64,000 nucleotides of DNA. Origin: Nocardioides zhouii (GTDB lineage Bacteria > Actinomycetota > Actinomycetes > Propionibacteriales > Nocardioidaceae). The notes beneath the pieces were generated by a model that had not been told where the DNA came from, searched no databases, and was given only the letters and a program-made list of their open reading frames with translations. This document shows, piece by piece, positions 16,595 through 24,751 of the stretch. A program made the translations under genes and the position numbers. The stretch spans positions 124,001 through 188,000 of the forward strand of contig NZ_SDWV01000005.1 of assembly GCF_004137345.1 (NCBI RefSeq), in the 5' to 3' direction. The stretch's first letter is position 1, and the number at the start of each line of letters is the position of its first letter.

Positions 16595-17491
16595 GTGAAG
16601 GTTCTTCCCGCGGTCGAGTGGCGTCCCCTGGCCGACGCCCACACCGCCCGCGTCGACGCCTTCGTCGAGCCGCACCTCGCGCGCCGGTCCGAGCAGGTGT
16701 CCCACCCGGTGCACGACTTCCTTTTCACGTACTACTCCCACCGCCCCGCCCAGCTGCGCCGCTGGCACCCCGGCTTCGGCGTCGGGCTGGAGGACGCTCC
16801 CGACCACGCCGCGCTGAAGGGCTACGAGCAGGTCGAGTGCGCTCGCGGCACTGCTGGCCACGGGGCTGCGCACTCGACCCGGGTCGCGGAGTCGTACGTC
16901 TCCGCGCAGCGGCCGCTGCTCCGCCAGCTGCACACGCTGCTGACCGCGACGGCGGGCCGCGCCCCCCAGCTCGGCTGCTTCGGGCTGCGCGAGTGGGCGA
17001 TGGTGCACCGGTCCGCCGAGCACGGGACCCGACACGACTACCCGCTCCGGCTCGGCCAGGACGGCACCGACGCGGTGGTCGAGTCGCACAGGATCGGCTG
17101 CTCGCACTTCGACGCCTTCCGGTTCTTCACCCCGACCGCACGCCCGCTCAACACCCTGCAGCCGACCCGTGACGACCGGCCAGTCTTCGAGCAGCCGGGC
17201 TGCCTCCACGCGGGGATGGACCTCTACAAGCACGCGTTCCGGCTCAGCCCGATGGTGCCGAGCGACCTGGTTGCCGACTGCTTCGAGCTGGCGCGCGACA
17301 TCCGGGTGCTCGACATGCGGGCGGCGCCGTACGACCTCACCGACCTCGGCTTCGAGCCGGTCGCGATCGAGACGACCGCGGGCAAGGCGGCGTACGTCGA
17401 GGCGCAGCGCGGGTTCGCCGAGCGCGGCGCGCCCCTGCGGGCGAGGCTGATCGAGGAGTGCGAGCGGTTGCTGGCCGCTCAGAACTCGTAG
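16595..17491 (+). CDS. Putative 3-methyladenine DNA glycosylase-like protein
   Basis: A 298-residue soluble protein recognised from actinobacterial homologues usually labelled 3-methyladenine DNA glycosylase; I see no HhH-GPD or AAG-type active site, so the label is weakly founded. Conserved-looking blocks are HDFLFTYYSHRPAQLRRWHPG, CFGLREWAMVHR, RHDYPLRLGQ and CLHAGMDLYKHAF. The many His, Tyr and Trp residues suggest a metal or cofactor site. It starts with GTG at 16595 and its stop overlaps the convergent sulfotransferase by 13 bases. Confidence 0.65.
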   Translation: MKVLPAVEWRPLADAHTARVDAFVEPHLARRSEQVSHPVHDFLFTYYSHRPAQLRRWHPGFGVGLEDAPDHAALKGYEQVECARGTAGHGAAHSTRVAESYVSAQRPLLRQLHTLLTATAGRAPQLGCFGLREWAMVHRSAEHGTRHDYPLRLGQDGTDAVVESHRIGCSHFDAFRFFTPTARPLNTLQPTRDDRPVFEQPGCLHAGMDLYKHAFRLSPMVPSDLVADCFELARDIRVLDMRAAPYDLTDLGFEPVAIETTAGKAAYVEAQRGFAERGAPLRARLIEECERLLAAQNS

Positions 17492-18120
17492 CCGAAGGCC
17501 TCGATCGTGTCGGCGAAGACGTCGGCCACCCGTTGCTTGGAGGCCGGGGTGTAGAGCTCGCGGTAGTGGCCGGCCGGCCGCGCGTTGCCCTTGGCGCGCG
17601 GCAGTTCCGGTGTACCGGGCAGGCCGAGCTGCTCCCACACCTCGCCCAGCTCGGTGTCGAGGGCCTCGTAGCGCAGCACGCGGTCGAGCACCATCTGGCC
17701 GCGGATCCGGTAGAGGCGACGGTTGTTGGCGAGCTGCTCGATCCAGATCTCCTGGACGTAGGCCTCGAAGTCGGGCAGCTCGTCGCGGTCCTTGTACTTC
17801 CAGAAGTAGAGCGAGACGACCGCGTCCCACGGGTTCCGCTCGATCGCGAAGGTGAAGTAGTCGGCGAACGTCTCCGCCCCGACCAGGTCGCGTACGGCCT
17901 TGGCGCCCATGTGGTTGTACGCCTTGCGCGCCAGCGGCGGCGACTCGAAGTTCTGCGGCGCGACGCCGCCGGCGGCCCGGCGCAGCGCCTCGTCCTCGGG
18001 GCTGATCTCGGTGATGATGTCGTCGGGTCCGCACACCTTGGACAACGCGATCTCGACGCTCGTGCCCGCGGTCTTGCGGGTCTTGAGGAAGATGAAGCGG
18101 TGCTGGTGGGACGCGATCAC
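17479..18120 (-). CDS. Sulfotransferase family protein
   Basis: A 213-residue protein resembling the sulfotransferase-2 family. The N-terminal strand HQHRFIFLKTRKTAGTS is the 5'-phosphosulfate loop that binds PAPS, and FAIERNPWDAVVSLYFWKY is the 3'-phosphate-binding region with the key Arg and Ser. The GTG at 18120 gives the family-like MIASHQHRFIF start; a GTG two codons upstream is also possible. The acceptor is unknown. It is divergent from a pentapeptide-repeat gene with less than 60 bp between them. Confidence 0.82.
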   Translation of the reverse strand: MIASHQHRFIFLKTRKTAGTSVEIALSKVCGPDDIITEISPEDEALRRAAGGVAPQNFESPPLARKAYNHMGAKAVRDLVGAETFADYFTFAIERNPWDAVVSLYFWKYKDRDELPDFEAYVQEIWIEQLANNRRLYRIRGQMVLDRVLRYEALDTELGEVWEQLGLPGTPELPRAKGNARPAGHYRELYTPASKQRVADVFADTIEAFGYEF

Positions 18121-18174
18121 GGGCACGACCCTATCGGCCGGACCGTCCGGCACGTCACGGATACGGTGGCTGCC

Positions 18175-18783
18175 GTGACCGAGCCCCAGACAGCCGACGG
18201 CGAGCACTTCCGCGGTGAGGACTGGTACGGCGACGACCTCGGCGCCGCCCGCTTCACCGACTGCACCTTCACCGACGTCGACCTCACCGAGGCCACCACG
18301 ACGGGCGCGACGTTCGAGCGGTGCACCTTCCACGGCGGGCGGTTCAACGCGTCCGTGCACACCGCAAGCGCCTTCGTCGCCTGCGACTTCCGGCGTACGT
18401 CCTTCTTCGACGCGACGCTGGACGGGTGCAAGCTGGTCGGCACCGTCTTCACCGAGTGCACGCTGCGGCCTCTCACCGTGACGGGCGGGTCGTGGCTCGG
18501 CGTGACGATCCGCGGGGCCAACCTCTCGCGGCTCGACCTCACCGGCGTCGACCTTCGCGAGGCCGACCTGTCGATGTCCGACCTGACCCTCACGACACTG
18601 GCGCGGGCCCGCCTCGACCGCGCCACCCTGCGCGACACCGTCCTCGACCGCGCCGACCTGCGGGGAGCCAGCCTCGACGGGGTGGACCTCTCGGCCGCGA
18701 CGCTGAAGAAGACGAAGCTCGACCTCGCCGGCGCCGTGCTGCTCGCCGAGCTGCACGGGGCGGACGTCGACACGGCGAGCTAG
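18175..18783 (+). CDS. Pentapeptide-repeat protein, Qnr/MfpA-like
   Basis: A 202-residue protein made almost wholly of A(D/N)LxX-type five-residue repeats (for example FTDVDLTEATTTGATFERCTF and LREADLSMSDLTL), forming a right-handed quadrilateral beta helix. Its length is that of Qnr/MfpA proteins, which mimic DNA and bind gyrase, and of the McbG group. Whether it protects gyrase here is an inference. Start chosen at the GTG 18175; an in-frame GTG three codons upstream is possible. Its stop overlaps the stop of the convergent bioQ. Confidence 0.85.
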   Translation: MTEPQTADGEHFRGEDWYGDDLGAARFTDCTFTDVDLTEATTTGATFERCTFHGGRFNASVHTASAFVACDFRRTSFFDATLDGCKLVGTVFTECTLRPLTVTGGSWLGVTIRGANLSRLDLTGVDLREADLSMSDLTLTTLARARLDRATLRDTVLDRADLRGASLDGVDLSAATLKKTKLDLAGAVLLAELHGADVDTAS

Positions 18784-19331
18784 GCGAGTCGCGCCCGCAG
18801 CCCGTCGATCACCAGGTCGAGCCCGAGGTCGAAGTCGGGGAGCGACTCCAGGGACCGCTCGACCGCGCCGAGGCGTACGGCCTGGCGGGCGGTCTGCTCC
18901 TCGAAGGCATGCCCGAAGACGTAGTGGACGAGGGTCCGAGAGGCGACGGGGACGAGCTCCTCGGGGACCTCCGCGTCGGCCAGGACCTTCTCCATCTCGA
19001 CGACCGGCGCGGCTGCCCCAAGACCGAAGGCCCAGACCGTCGCGACCACGTCGGCGCCGTCGGTGCAGGCCAGCATCGCGTGGCGCAGCTCGGAGCAGAC
19101 CTCGCGCAGCTGGTCGGGCCACTCGTCAGCCTCGCGAGGGCGGGCGCCGCGCGCGAGGATCTCGTCGGCGACAGCCGCGAGCAGCGCCTGCTTGTTGGCG
19201 AAGTGGTGGTAGATCGCACTCGGCTGCACGTCGAGCTCGGCACCGAGTCGTCGCATCGTCAGCGCGGCCAGGCCGTGGGTGTCGAGGAGCGCGACGGCGT
19301 GGGCGATCACGTCGCTGCGGTGATGAGCCAC
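18780..19331 (-). CDS. bioQ: TetR-family repressor, BioQ type
   Basis: A 183-residue TetR regulator: helix-turn-helix at about residues 20-45 (LTMRRLGAELDVQPSAIYHHFANK) and a C-terminal ligand domain of TetR_C type. It lies divergent to bioYMN, and the gap contains the inverted repeat TGAAC-ACC-GTTCA, which matches the TGAAC-N3-GTTAC-like operator reported for BioQ of Corynebacterium glutamicum. It is therefore likely to repress biotin uptake and itself. It shares four bases of stop region with the pentapeptide gene. Confidence 0.8.
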   Translation of the reverse strand: MAHHRSDVIAHAVALLDTHGLAALTMRRLGAELDVQPSAIYHHFANKQALLAAVADEILARGARPREADEWPDQLREVCSELRHAMLACTDGADVVATVWAFGLGAAAPVVEMEKVLADAEVPEELVPVASRTLVHYVFGHAFEEQTARQAVRLGAVERSLESLPDFDLGLDLVIDGLRARLA

Positions 19332-19382
19332 ACACCCTCCCGATCCTCGGACTGCGTTGACGAGGTGATCGCGACCAGCCTA

Positions 19383-19401
19383 ACCTGAACACCGTTCAGG
19401 T
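19383..19401. promoter_or_regulatory. BioQ operator
   Basis: A perfect inverted repeat, ACCTGAAC-ACC-GTTCAGGT, 31 bp before the bioY ATG and 52 bp before the bioQ start. The core TGAAC-N3-GTTCA agrees with the BioQ box known in corynebacteria. It would let the TetR protein control both divergent transcripts. Confidence 0.82.
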
Positions 19402-19431
19402 CGTCCCGTCGCGCACAGCAAGGAACCCCCG

Positions 19432-20046
19432 ATGACTGCCACCGCCGCCAATCACCCTGCGGACACCCACACGGACGCCTCGGGCTCCTCGTCCCCCACC
19501 CGCGACATCGCGCTCGTCGCCGCCTTTGCCGCCCTCATCAGCGCCAGCGCGTACGTCGGCGCGATCCCCGTCGGCAGCGCAGGCGTGCCGATCACGCTCC
19601 AGACCCTGACCGTCATGCTCGCCGGCTGCGTCCTCGGCCCGGTCCGCGGCTTCTCGGCCGTCGCCCTCTACCTCGCCCTCGGGGCCGTCGGCCTCCCCGT
19701 CTTCGCCGAGCACTCCTCGGGCGTGGGTGTCTTCTCGGGACCGAGCGGCGGCTACCTGATCTCGTTCCCGCTGGCCGCCGCCCTCGCCGGCTTCCTCGTC
19801 AAGTACGTCGCGCGCGACCGGCGTACGCGCGCCCTCGTGGTCTTCGCCTGCTCGATCACCGCCAGCATCCTGGTCATCCACGTGCTGGGCGTCCTCGGGA
19901 TGAAGCTCTACTTCGACGTCTCGCTCCGCGAGGCCATCACCTACGACATGCCCTTCTGGATCGGCGACGTCGTCAAGACATCGCTGGTCGCGATGATCGC
20001 CGCCGAGGTCCACCGCGCCTTCCCGCAGCTGCTGCAGCGCGACTAG
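19432..20046 (+). CDS. bioY: Biotin transporter substrate-binding subunit BioY
   Basis: The S component of the ECF-type biotin importer: a 204-residue membrane protein with about six helices. Typical BioY sequences are visible: GAIPVGSAGVPITLQTLTVMLAG, LYLALGAVGLPVFAEHSSG and FSGPSGGYLISFPLAA. A Thr/Ser-rich hydrophilic leader of about 24 residues precedes the first helix. It is the first gene of bioYMN. Confidence 0.96.
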   Translation: MTATAANHPADTHTDASGSSSPTRDIALVAAFAALISASAYVGAIPVGSAGVPITLQTLTVMLAGCVLGPVRGFSAVALYLALGAVGLPVFAEHSSGVGVFSGPSGGYLISFPLAAALAGFLVKYVARDRRTRALVVFACSITASILVIHVLGVLGMKLYFDVSLREAITYDMPFWIGDVVKTSLVAMIAAEVHRAFPQLLQRD

Positions 20047-20060
20047 CTGCGTGGATTGAC

Positions 20061-20759
20061 TTGACCTCAATTCAATTCGCGGAGGCCACCGTCCGGGTCC
20101 CCCTTCCCGGCCGCGGCGCGCGCGAGATCCTCGCACCCACCACGCTCACGCTGACCGAGCGTCGGGTCGCGGTGATCGGCGCCAACGGATCGGGCAAGTC
20201 GACCCTCGCCCGGCTCGTCAACGGCCTGGTCCGACCGTCGTCGGGGCGGGTCACTGTCGACGGGCACGACGTCGTACGCGAGGGCGCGGCCGTACGACGG
20301 ATGGTGGGGTTCTGCTTCACGGACCCGGCCGCGCAGCTGGTGATGCCGACGTGCGTCGAGGACATCGAGCTCTCGCTGCGCCGCACCGTCAAGGGCGCAG
20401 CGGCGCGCCGCGAGCGTGCGCTGTCGGTGCTGGCCGCCCATGGCCTCGCCGACCACGCGCACGACTCCGTCCACTCGCTCTCCGGTGGCCAGCGCCAGCT
20501 GGTCGCCCTCGCAGGCGTGCTCGCACTCGAGCCCACGATCGTGGTCGCCGACGAGCCGACCACGCTGCTCGACCGCGCCAACACCCGCCGCATCGGCGAC
20601 CTGCTGTTCGCCCTCGACCAGCAGCTCGTGCTAGTGACCCACGACCTCGACCTCGCGGCGCGGTGCGACCGGGTGCTCGTCGTCGACGACGCACGTGTCG
20701 TCGCCGACGGGTCACCCGCTGAATCGATCGGCCACTACACCGCCCTCGTCGACGCATGA
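20061..20759 (+). CDS. bioM: Biotin ECF transporter ATPase BioM
   Basis: The ATP-binding subunit of the biotin importer, 232 residues. Walker A is GANGSGKST (40-48), the signature is LSGGQRQLVALAG, Walker B is IVVADEPTTLLD and the switch histidine is in LVTHDLD. It starts with a rare TTG at 20061, 14 bp after bioY, with no good ribosome site, so translation may depend on read-through coupling from bioY. bioN overlaps its stop by four bases (ATGA). Confidence 0.94.
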   Translation: MTSIQFAEATVRVPLPGRGAREILAPTTLTLTERRVAVIGANGSGKSTLARLVNGLVRPSSGRVTVDGHDVVREGAAVRRMVGFCFTDPAAQLVMPTCVEDIELSLRRTVKGAAARRERALSVLAAHGLADHAHDSVHSLSGGQRQLVALAGVLALEPTIVVADEPTTLLDRANTRRIGDLLFALDQQLVLVTHDLDLAARCDRVLVVDDARVVADGSPAESIGHYTALVDA

Positions 20760-21367
20760 GCGACCTCATGGCCGGCCTGCACCAGCCCGGCAACACCGTC
20801 CTCCACCGGCTGCCCGTGGGCGCCAAGGTGCTCGGCCTGGCCATGCTGAGCCTGGCGATCGTGGTCGTCCGCGACGTACGGTCCGCACCGGTCTTCCTGC
20901 TGATCACCCTCCTGCTCGCGGCCCTCGCCCGGGTGCCGGTGCGCTCGGTCTGGCGCGCGGCCCGCGGCGTGCTCCTGATCGCCGTGGTCGCGGGCGCCCT
21001 GCAGTGGTGGTGGTACGGCGGCGCGAAGGCCGCGGAGACCTTCCTCGACCTGCTGAGCCTCGGGCTCGCCGCACTGGCCCTGACGGCCACCACGTCGGTC
21101 AACGAGATGGTGGACGCCCTCTCCCGGTGGGCACGGCCACTGCGGTTCGTGGGCATCGACCCGGACCGGGTGGCGCTCACGGTCGCCCTCACGATCGGCG
21201 CGCTGCCGGGCACGATCGCGATCGCGCGCGAGACCCGCGACGCGGCCCGCGCGCGCGGCCTCGACCGCAACCCGCGGGCGTACCTCTCCCCCTTCGTGAT
21301 CCGCGTCGTCGCGCGCGCCCACGAGTCCGGCGACGCGCTCCACGCGCGCGGGATCGGCGACGACTGA
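20756..21367 (+). CDS. bioN: Biotin ECF transporter transmembrane subunit BioN
   Basis: The T component that couples BioM ATPase to BioY. A 203-residue protein with about five helices and the two Ala-Arg-Gly coupling motifs near the C-terminus (AARARGL and LHARGIG) that contact the ATPase. It ends the operon; its TGA and the stop of the convergent VOC gene are back-to-back in the palindrome TGATCA. Confidence 0.94.
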   Translation: MSDLMAGLHQPGNTVLHRLPVGAKVLGLAMLSLAIVVVRDVRSAPVFLLITLLLAALARVPVRSVWRAARGVLLIAVVAGALQWWWYGGAKAAETFLDLLSLGLAALALTATTSVNEMVDALSRWARPLRFVGIDPDRVALTVALTIGALPGTIAIARETRDAARARGLDRNPRAYLSPFVIRVVARAHESGDALHARGIGDD

Positions 21368-21757
21368 TCAGTCGAGGCGCTGGTTGAGGAACCACCGGTG
21401 CCCGAAGGGATCGCGGAACACCGCGACCCGGCCGACCGGCGGGTTGTCCTCGGGCCCGCGGTCGAGGGTGGTCCCGTCGGCCGTCACCCGCGCGCAGACG
21501 GCGTCGACGTCGTCGACCTCGAGGTGCAGCGAGACGGCGGCACCGCGCGACGGGTCGGGCGCGGCGATGCCGACGGACTCGAACACGTCCGACATCATCC
21601 AGCGCCCGCCGCCGACCGCCAGCTCGACGTGACCGATGCGGCCGTCGTCGTCCATGACGATCGGCTCCACCACGACCTCGGCGCCGAGCACGCCGACGTA
21701 CCAGTCGATCGCGCGGCGCGCGTCGGCGACACAGATGTACGGCGTGAGCTCACCCAT
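21368..21757 (-). CDS. VOC (glyoxalase/bleomycin resistance) family protein
   Basis: A 129-residue single VOC module pair of the PhnB-like type: GELTPYICVADARRAIDWYVGVLGAEVV at the N-terminus, and VAVFRDPFGHRWFLNQ at the C-terminus with the usual GH-W metal-site region. The ATG at 21757 shares its A with the stop of the upstream amidase (TGATG), so the two are translationally coupled. Substrate unknown. Confidence 0.88.
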   Translation of the reverse strand: MGELTPYICVADARRAIDWYVGVLGAEVVVEPIVMDDDGRIGHVELAVGGGRWMMSDVFESVGIAAPDPSRGAAVSLHLEVDDVDAVCARVTADGTTLDRGPEDNPPVGRVAVFRDPFGHRWFLNQRLD

Positions 21758-23154
21758 CACGCCCACCGACCGGGCGGACGCCTGTCCACCCATGGCACGG
21801 CGCTCTCCACCTGCGCGGCGAGCGAGAGCAGCAGCTCCTCCTCGGCGGGCCGGGCGGCGAGCATGACGCCGACCGGCAGGCCGTCATCGGTCCAGTGGAG
21901 CGGCAGCGAGATCGCCGGCATGCCGGTGACGTTCCAGGCGCTCGTCCAGGGCGTGAAGGCCTTCTGGTTCGCGAAGTCGCGCGCCGGATCGGCGTCGTCG
22001 CGGAGCTCCCCGACCAGCGCCGGCGGTCGGGCGAGGGTGGGCGTGAGGACGACGTCGTACGCCGCCAGCGCGGCGAGGGCGCGCCCGGCGTGCTGGCGCA
22101 GGCTCCCGATGGCGAGGCCGAACTCGGGTCCGCTGACGGCGTGCCCGCGCGCGCTGAGCCATCGAGTCAGCGGTCGGAGTCGGTCCTCACGGCCGGGCGG
22201 CGCAGGCGACAGCGCGGTGAGGACGGCCCAGCAGGTCTCGAAGTCGGCGACCGCCTCCGGCGGGATCGGCACCGGCACGTCCTCGACGTCGTGGCCGAGC
22301 TGCTCGAGCAGCCGCGAGGCGTTCTCCCAGGCCGTCACGCTGGACGGGTGGACGTCGACGTCCGCGATCACGGGCGCGATGAACCGGGCGACCCGCAGCC
22401 GCCCCGGCTCGCGGTCGCAGGCGTCGAGGAACGGCGCGGTCGGCGGGGGCGCCCAGAACGGGTCGCCGACGCGGCGCCCGGCCAGGACGTCGAGCAGCGC
22501 AGCCGCGTCGCGGACCGTACGGGCGAGGGTGCCGGGGGTCGCGAGCCCCACCGGGTCGCCGTACCTCGGGGCGCCGCTGATCCGGCCGCGGGACGGCTTG
22601 AGGCCGACGAGGCCGCAGCACGAGGCAGGGATCCGGATCGAGCCGCCGCCGTCGGACCCGGGCGCGACGGGCAGCAGCCCTGCGGCGACGGCAGCAGCAG
22701 CACCGCCGGAGGAGCCGCCTGCGGTGCGGCTGATGTCCCACGGCGTCACGGCGGGCGGGGCGACGTCGGGCTCGGTGTAGCAGGGCGAGCCGAACTCCGG
22801 TGTGCTCGTCTTGCCCAGGCTGGGCATGCCGGCGGCCTCGACCGTGAGGACGAGGCCGTCGGACTCCTCCGGCACGAAGTCGTCGTACGCCGCGGAGCCG
22901 AAGGTGGTGCGCACCCCCGCCGTCGGGTGGAGGTCCTTGATGCCGGTCGGGACGCCCCAGAGCGGACCTGCGTCCGTGGGGCGTCCCGCCTCGGTCAGCG
23001 TGCGCGCGTGCTCGCGCGCCAGGTCGTGGGTGGTCGTGATGAACGCACCCACCTCGTCGGCGCGGGCGGCGTAGTGCTCGACCAGCTCGAGCGGCGACAC
23101 GTCACCGTTGCGTACGGCGTCGCCCTGCTCGAGCGCGGTCAGGTCGTGGAGCAC
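21757..23154 (-). CDS. Amidase signature family enzyme
   Basis: A 465-residue amidase. The catalytic triad is recognisable as Lys in GIKDLH (around residue 70), and two serines in the Gly/Ser-rich TAGGSSGGAAAAVAAG stretch (around 145). LAPGSDGGGSIRIPASCCGLVGLKPSRGR follows, as in 6-aminohexanoate or acylamidases. The GTG at 23154 yields the usual LHDLTALEQGDAVRNG start. Acting amide is unknown. It forms a two-gene unit with the VOC gene. Confidence 0.93.
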   Translation of the reverse strand: MLHDLTALEQGDAVRNGDVSPLELVEHYAARADEVGAFITTTHDLAREHARTLTEAGRPTDAGPLWGVPTGIKDLHPTAGVRTTFGSAAYDDFVPEESDGLVLTVEAAGMPSLGKTSTPEFGSPCYTEPDVAPPAVTPWDISRTAGGSSGGAAAAVAAGLLPVAPGSDGGGSIRIPASCCGLVGLKPSRGRISGAPRYGDPVGLATPGTLARTVRDAAALLDVLAGRRVGDPFWAPPPTAPFLDACDREPGRLRVARFIAPVIADVDVHPSSVTAWENASRLLEQLGHDVEDVPVPIPPEAVADFETCWAVLTALSPAPPGREDRLRPLTRWLSARGHAVSGPEFGLAIGSLRQHAGRALAALAAYDVVLTPTLARPPALVGELRDDADPARDFANQKAFTPWTSAWNVTGMPAISLPLHWTDDGLPVGVMLAARPAEEELLLSLAAQVESAVPWVDRRPPGRWA

Positions 23155-23173
23155 GTGCTGACCGTATCGAGAC

Positions 23174-23728
23174 TCAGGCCGCGACATCGACCTCGTGCGC
23201 GACGAGCGCGTCGAGCGCACCGAGGAAGCGCTGGACGGCAGCCTCGTTCTGCAGCGGGTCACCCTCGGCGGCGGACTCGTCGACGACGATGCCGTCCACG
23301 ACGACCGCGCCGGCGATGGTGGCGGAGTGGCGGGCGTGCTCGTGCGACCACTTGCCGCCGTACGGCGTCGGGGTGGCGCCGATGGCCGCGAAGGGCTTGC
23401 CCACGATGGCGCCCTGGCCGTACGGCCGCGACAGCCAGTCGATGGCGTTGTTGAGCACGGCCGGCATGGTGCCGTTGTACTCGGGGGTGACGGCGAGGAC
23501 GACGTCGGAGGCAGCGACCGAGTCGCGCAGGGCGGTGGCGCTGGCGGGGGCGGTCTCGCCGTCGCGCTCCTCGTTGTAGAACGGGACGTCGTCGAGGCCC
23601 TCGAGGACGTCGACGGTCACACCGGCGGGGGCGTTGTCGCGGAGGTGCTCGGCGATCCGGCGGTTCAGGCTGCCGGCGCGGGTGGAGCCGAGGAGGACTG
23701 CGACGCGGGTCTGCTTGTCAGTGGTCAT
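23174..23728 (-). CDS. NADPH-dependent FMN reductase family protein
   Basis: A 184-residue flavodoxin-fold reductase. The FMN phosphate loop is LLGSTRAGSLNRR, and TPEYNGTMPAVLNNAIDWL is the conserved flavin-binding segment of the azoreductase/chromate reductase group. The upstream gap to a divergent TetR gene holds a perfect 20-bp palindrome, so expression is probably induced by a ligand of that repressor, for instance a quinone or other electrophile (inference). Confidence 0.93.
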   Translation of the reverse strand: MTTDKQTRVAVLLGSTRAGSLNRRIAEHLRDNAPAGVTVDVLEGLDDVPFYNEERDGETAPASATALRDSVAASDVVLAVTPEYNGTMPAVLNNAIDWLSRPYGQGAIVGKPFAAIGATPTPYGGKWSHEHARHSATIAGAVVVDGIVVDESAAEGDPLQNEAAVQRFLGALDALVAHEVDVAA

Positions 23729-23736
23729 GACGGCTA

Positions 23737-23756
23737 AAACGGACCGCGGTCCGTTT
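23737..23756. promoter_or_regulatory. Perfect palindromic TetR operator
   Basis: The 20-bp perfect palindrome AAACGGACCG-CGGTCCGTTT lies 9 bp upstream of the reductase ATG and 45 bp upstream of the divergent TetR start. Its length, symmetry and place are those of a TetR-family operator controlling both genes. The core CGGACCG/CGGTCCG also resembles binding sites of other actinobacterial TetR proteins. Confidence 0.8.
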
Positions 23757-23800
23757 GTATTCCCGCTGACCGGAAACTTCTCGCGACCTAGGCTGGCGCC

Positions 23801-24391
23801 GTGAACCGACTGCTCCCGCTGGCCGACGAGCCCGCTCCGGAGCGGGCCGACGCGGCACGCAACCGCGAAGCGATCCTCGCAGCCGCCCTGCGGCTGGTGG
23901 AGAGCCGGGGTGTCGACTGCGTGACGATGGAGACGGTCGCGGCCGAGGCCGGCGTCGGCAAGGGCACGCTCTTCCGGCGGTTCAACAGCCGCGAGGGGCT
24001 GATGGCCGCGGTGCTCAACGAGTCGGAGACCGTGTGGCAGGCCTCGGTCATCAGCGGTCCCCCGCCGCTCGGGCCCGGCGCCCCGCCGATGGAGCGCTTG
24101 CTGGCCTTCGGGCACTCCCGGCTGCGCGCCAACCTCGTGGGCGCCTCCCTCATCGATGCCGCCGGCCGGGCCGGACAGCGATCGGTGGCGGCGATGTCGT
24201 TCGCCAACTTGCACGTGCGCTACCTGCTCCGCGAGCTCGGCGTCGACGGCGACCTGCCGCTCCTCGCCACCGCAATCCTAGCTCCCCTCGAGCTGGTCGT
24301 GCTGGAGCAGCAGGTCGAGCGCGAACGGATCCCCGTCGAGCGGCTGGAGGCCGGCTGGGACGACCTGGTGCGACGGGTCGTCGGAGGCTGA
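23801..24391 (+). CDS. TetR-family regulator
   Basis: A 196-residue repressor with a typical N-terminal helix-turn-helix (about residues 20-65: RNREAILAAALRLVESRG ... TMETVAAEAGVGKGTLFRRF) and an unassigned ligand-binding C-terminal domain. It is divergent from the FMN reductase gene with the shared palindrome between them. The start is GTG 23801. Confidence 0.92.
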   Translation: MNRLLPLADEPAPERADAARNREAILAAALRLVESRGVDCVTMETVAAEAGVGKGTLFRRFNSREGLMAAVLNESETVWQASVISGPPPLGPGAPPMERLLAFGHSRLRANLVGASLIDAAGRAGQRSVAAMSFANLHVRYLLRELGVDGDLPLLATAILAPLELVVLEQQVERERIPVERLEAGWDDLVRRVVGG

Positions 24392-24394
24392 CCC

Positions 24395-24751
24395 TCACCC
24401 GACGCCCGAGACGGCGATGAAGCCGCCGAGTGCCCACAGGGCGGCGCCGAGCACCAGCGCGGCGACCGGGACCCACCACGTACGCCGACGGCGTACCCAC
24501 TGCACGATGACGAAGCCCAGCGCCACCAGGTAGACGATCCACGGCGACGCGGCCGAGACGGCGATGCCCACGGTGATCTGCTCGCTGCTGCAGCGGGCAT
24601 TGCCGATGCACCCGTCGGAGGCCATGCCGAAGAAGAGGCCGAAGAACGACGCCAGCGGCACGAGCACCGCCAGGCCGATCATGAGGAGCACGGTGACGGC
24701 TCGCTCGACCGTCGACGTCTGGGGCGGGAGGTCGTCATGGATCGCCGTCAC
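24395..24751 (-). CDS. Hypothetical membrane protein
   Basis: A 118-residue protein with three hydrophobic helices (about residues 18-42, 60-84 and 92-114) and a Cys pair (CIGNARC) in the first extracytoplasmic loop that could form a disulfide. I do not recognise the family. Its ATG overlaps the stop of the upstream methyltransferase (ATGA), so the two are co-translated. Confidence 0.75.
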   Translation of the reverse strand: MTAIHDDLPPQTSTVERAVTVLLMIGLAVLVPLASFFGLFFGMASDGCIGNARCSSEQITVGIAVSAASPWIVYLVALGFVIVQWVRRRRTWWVPVAALVLGAALWALGGFIAVSGVG

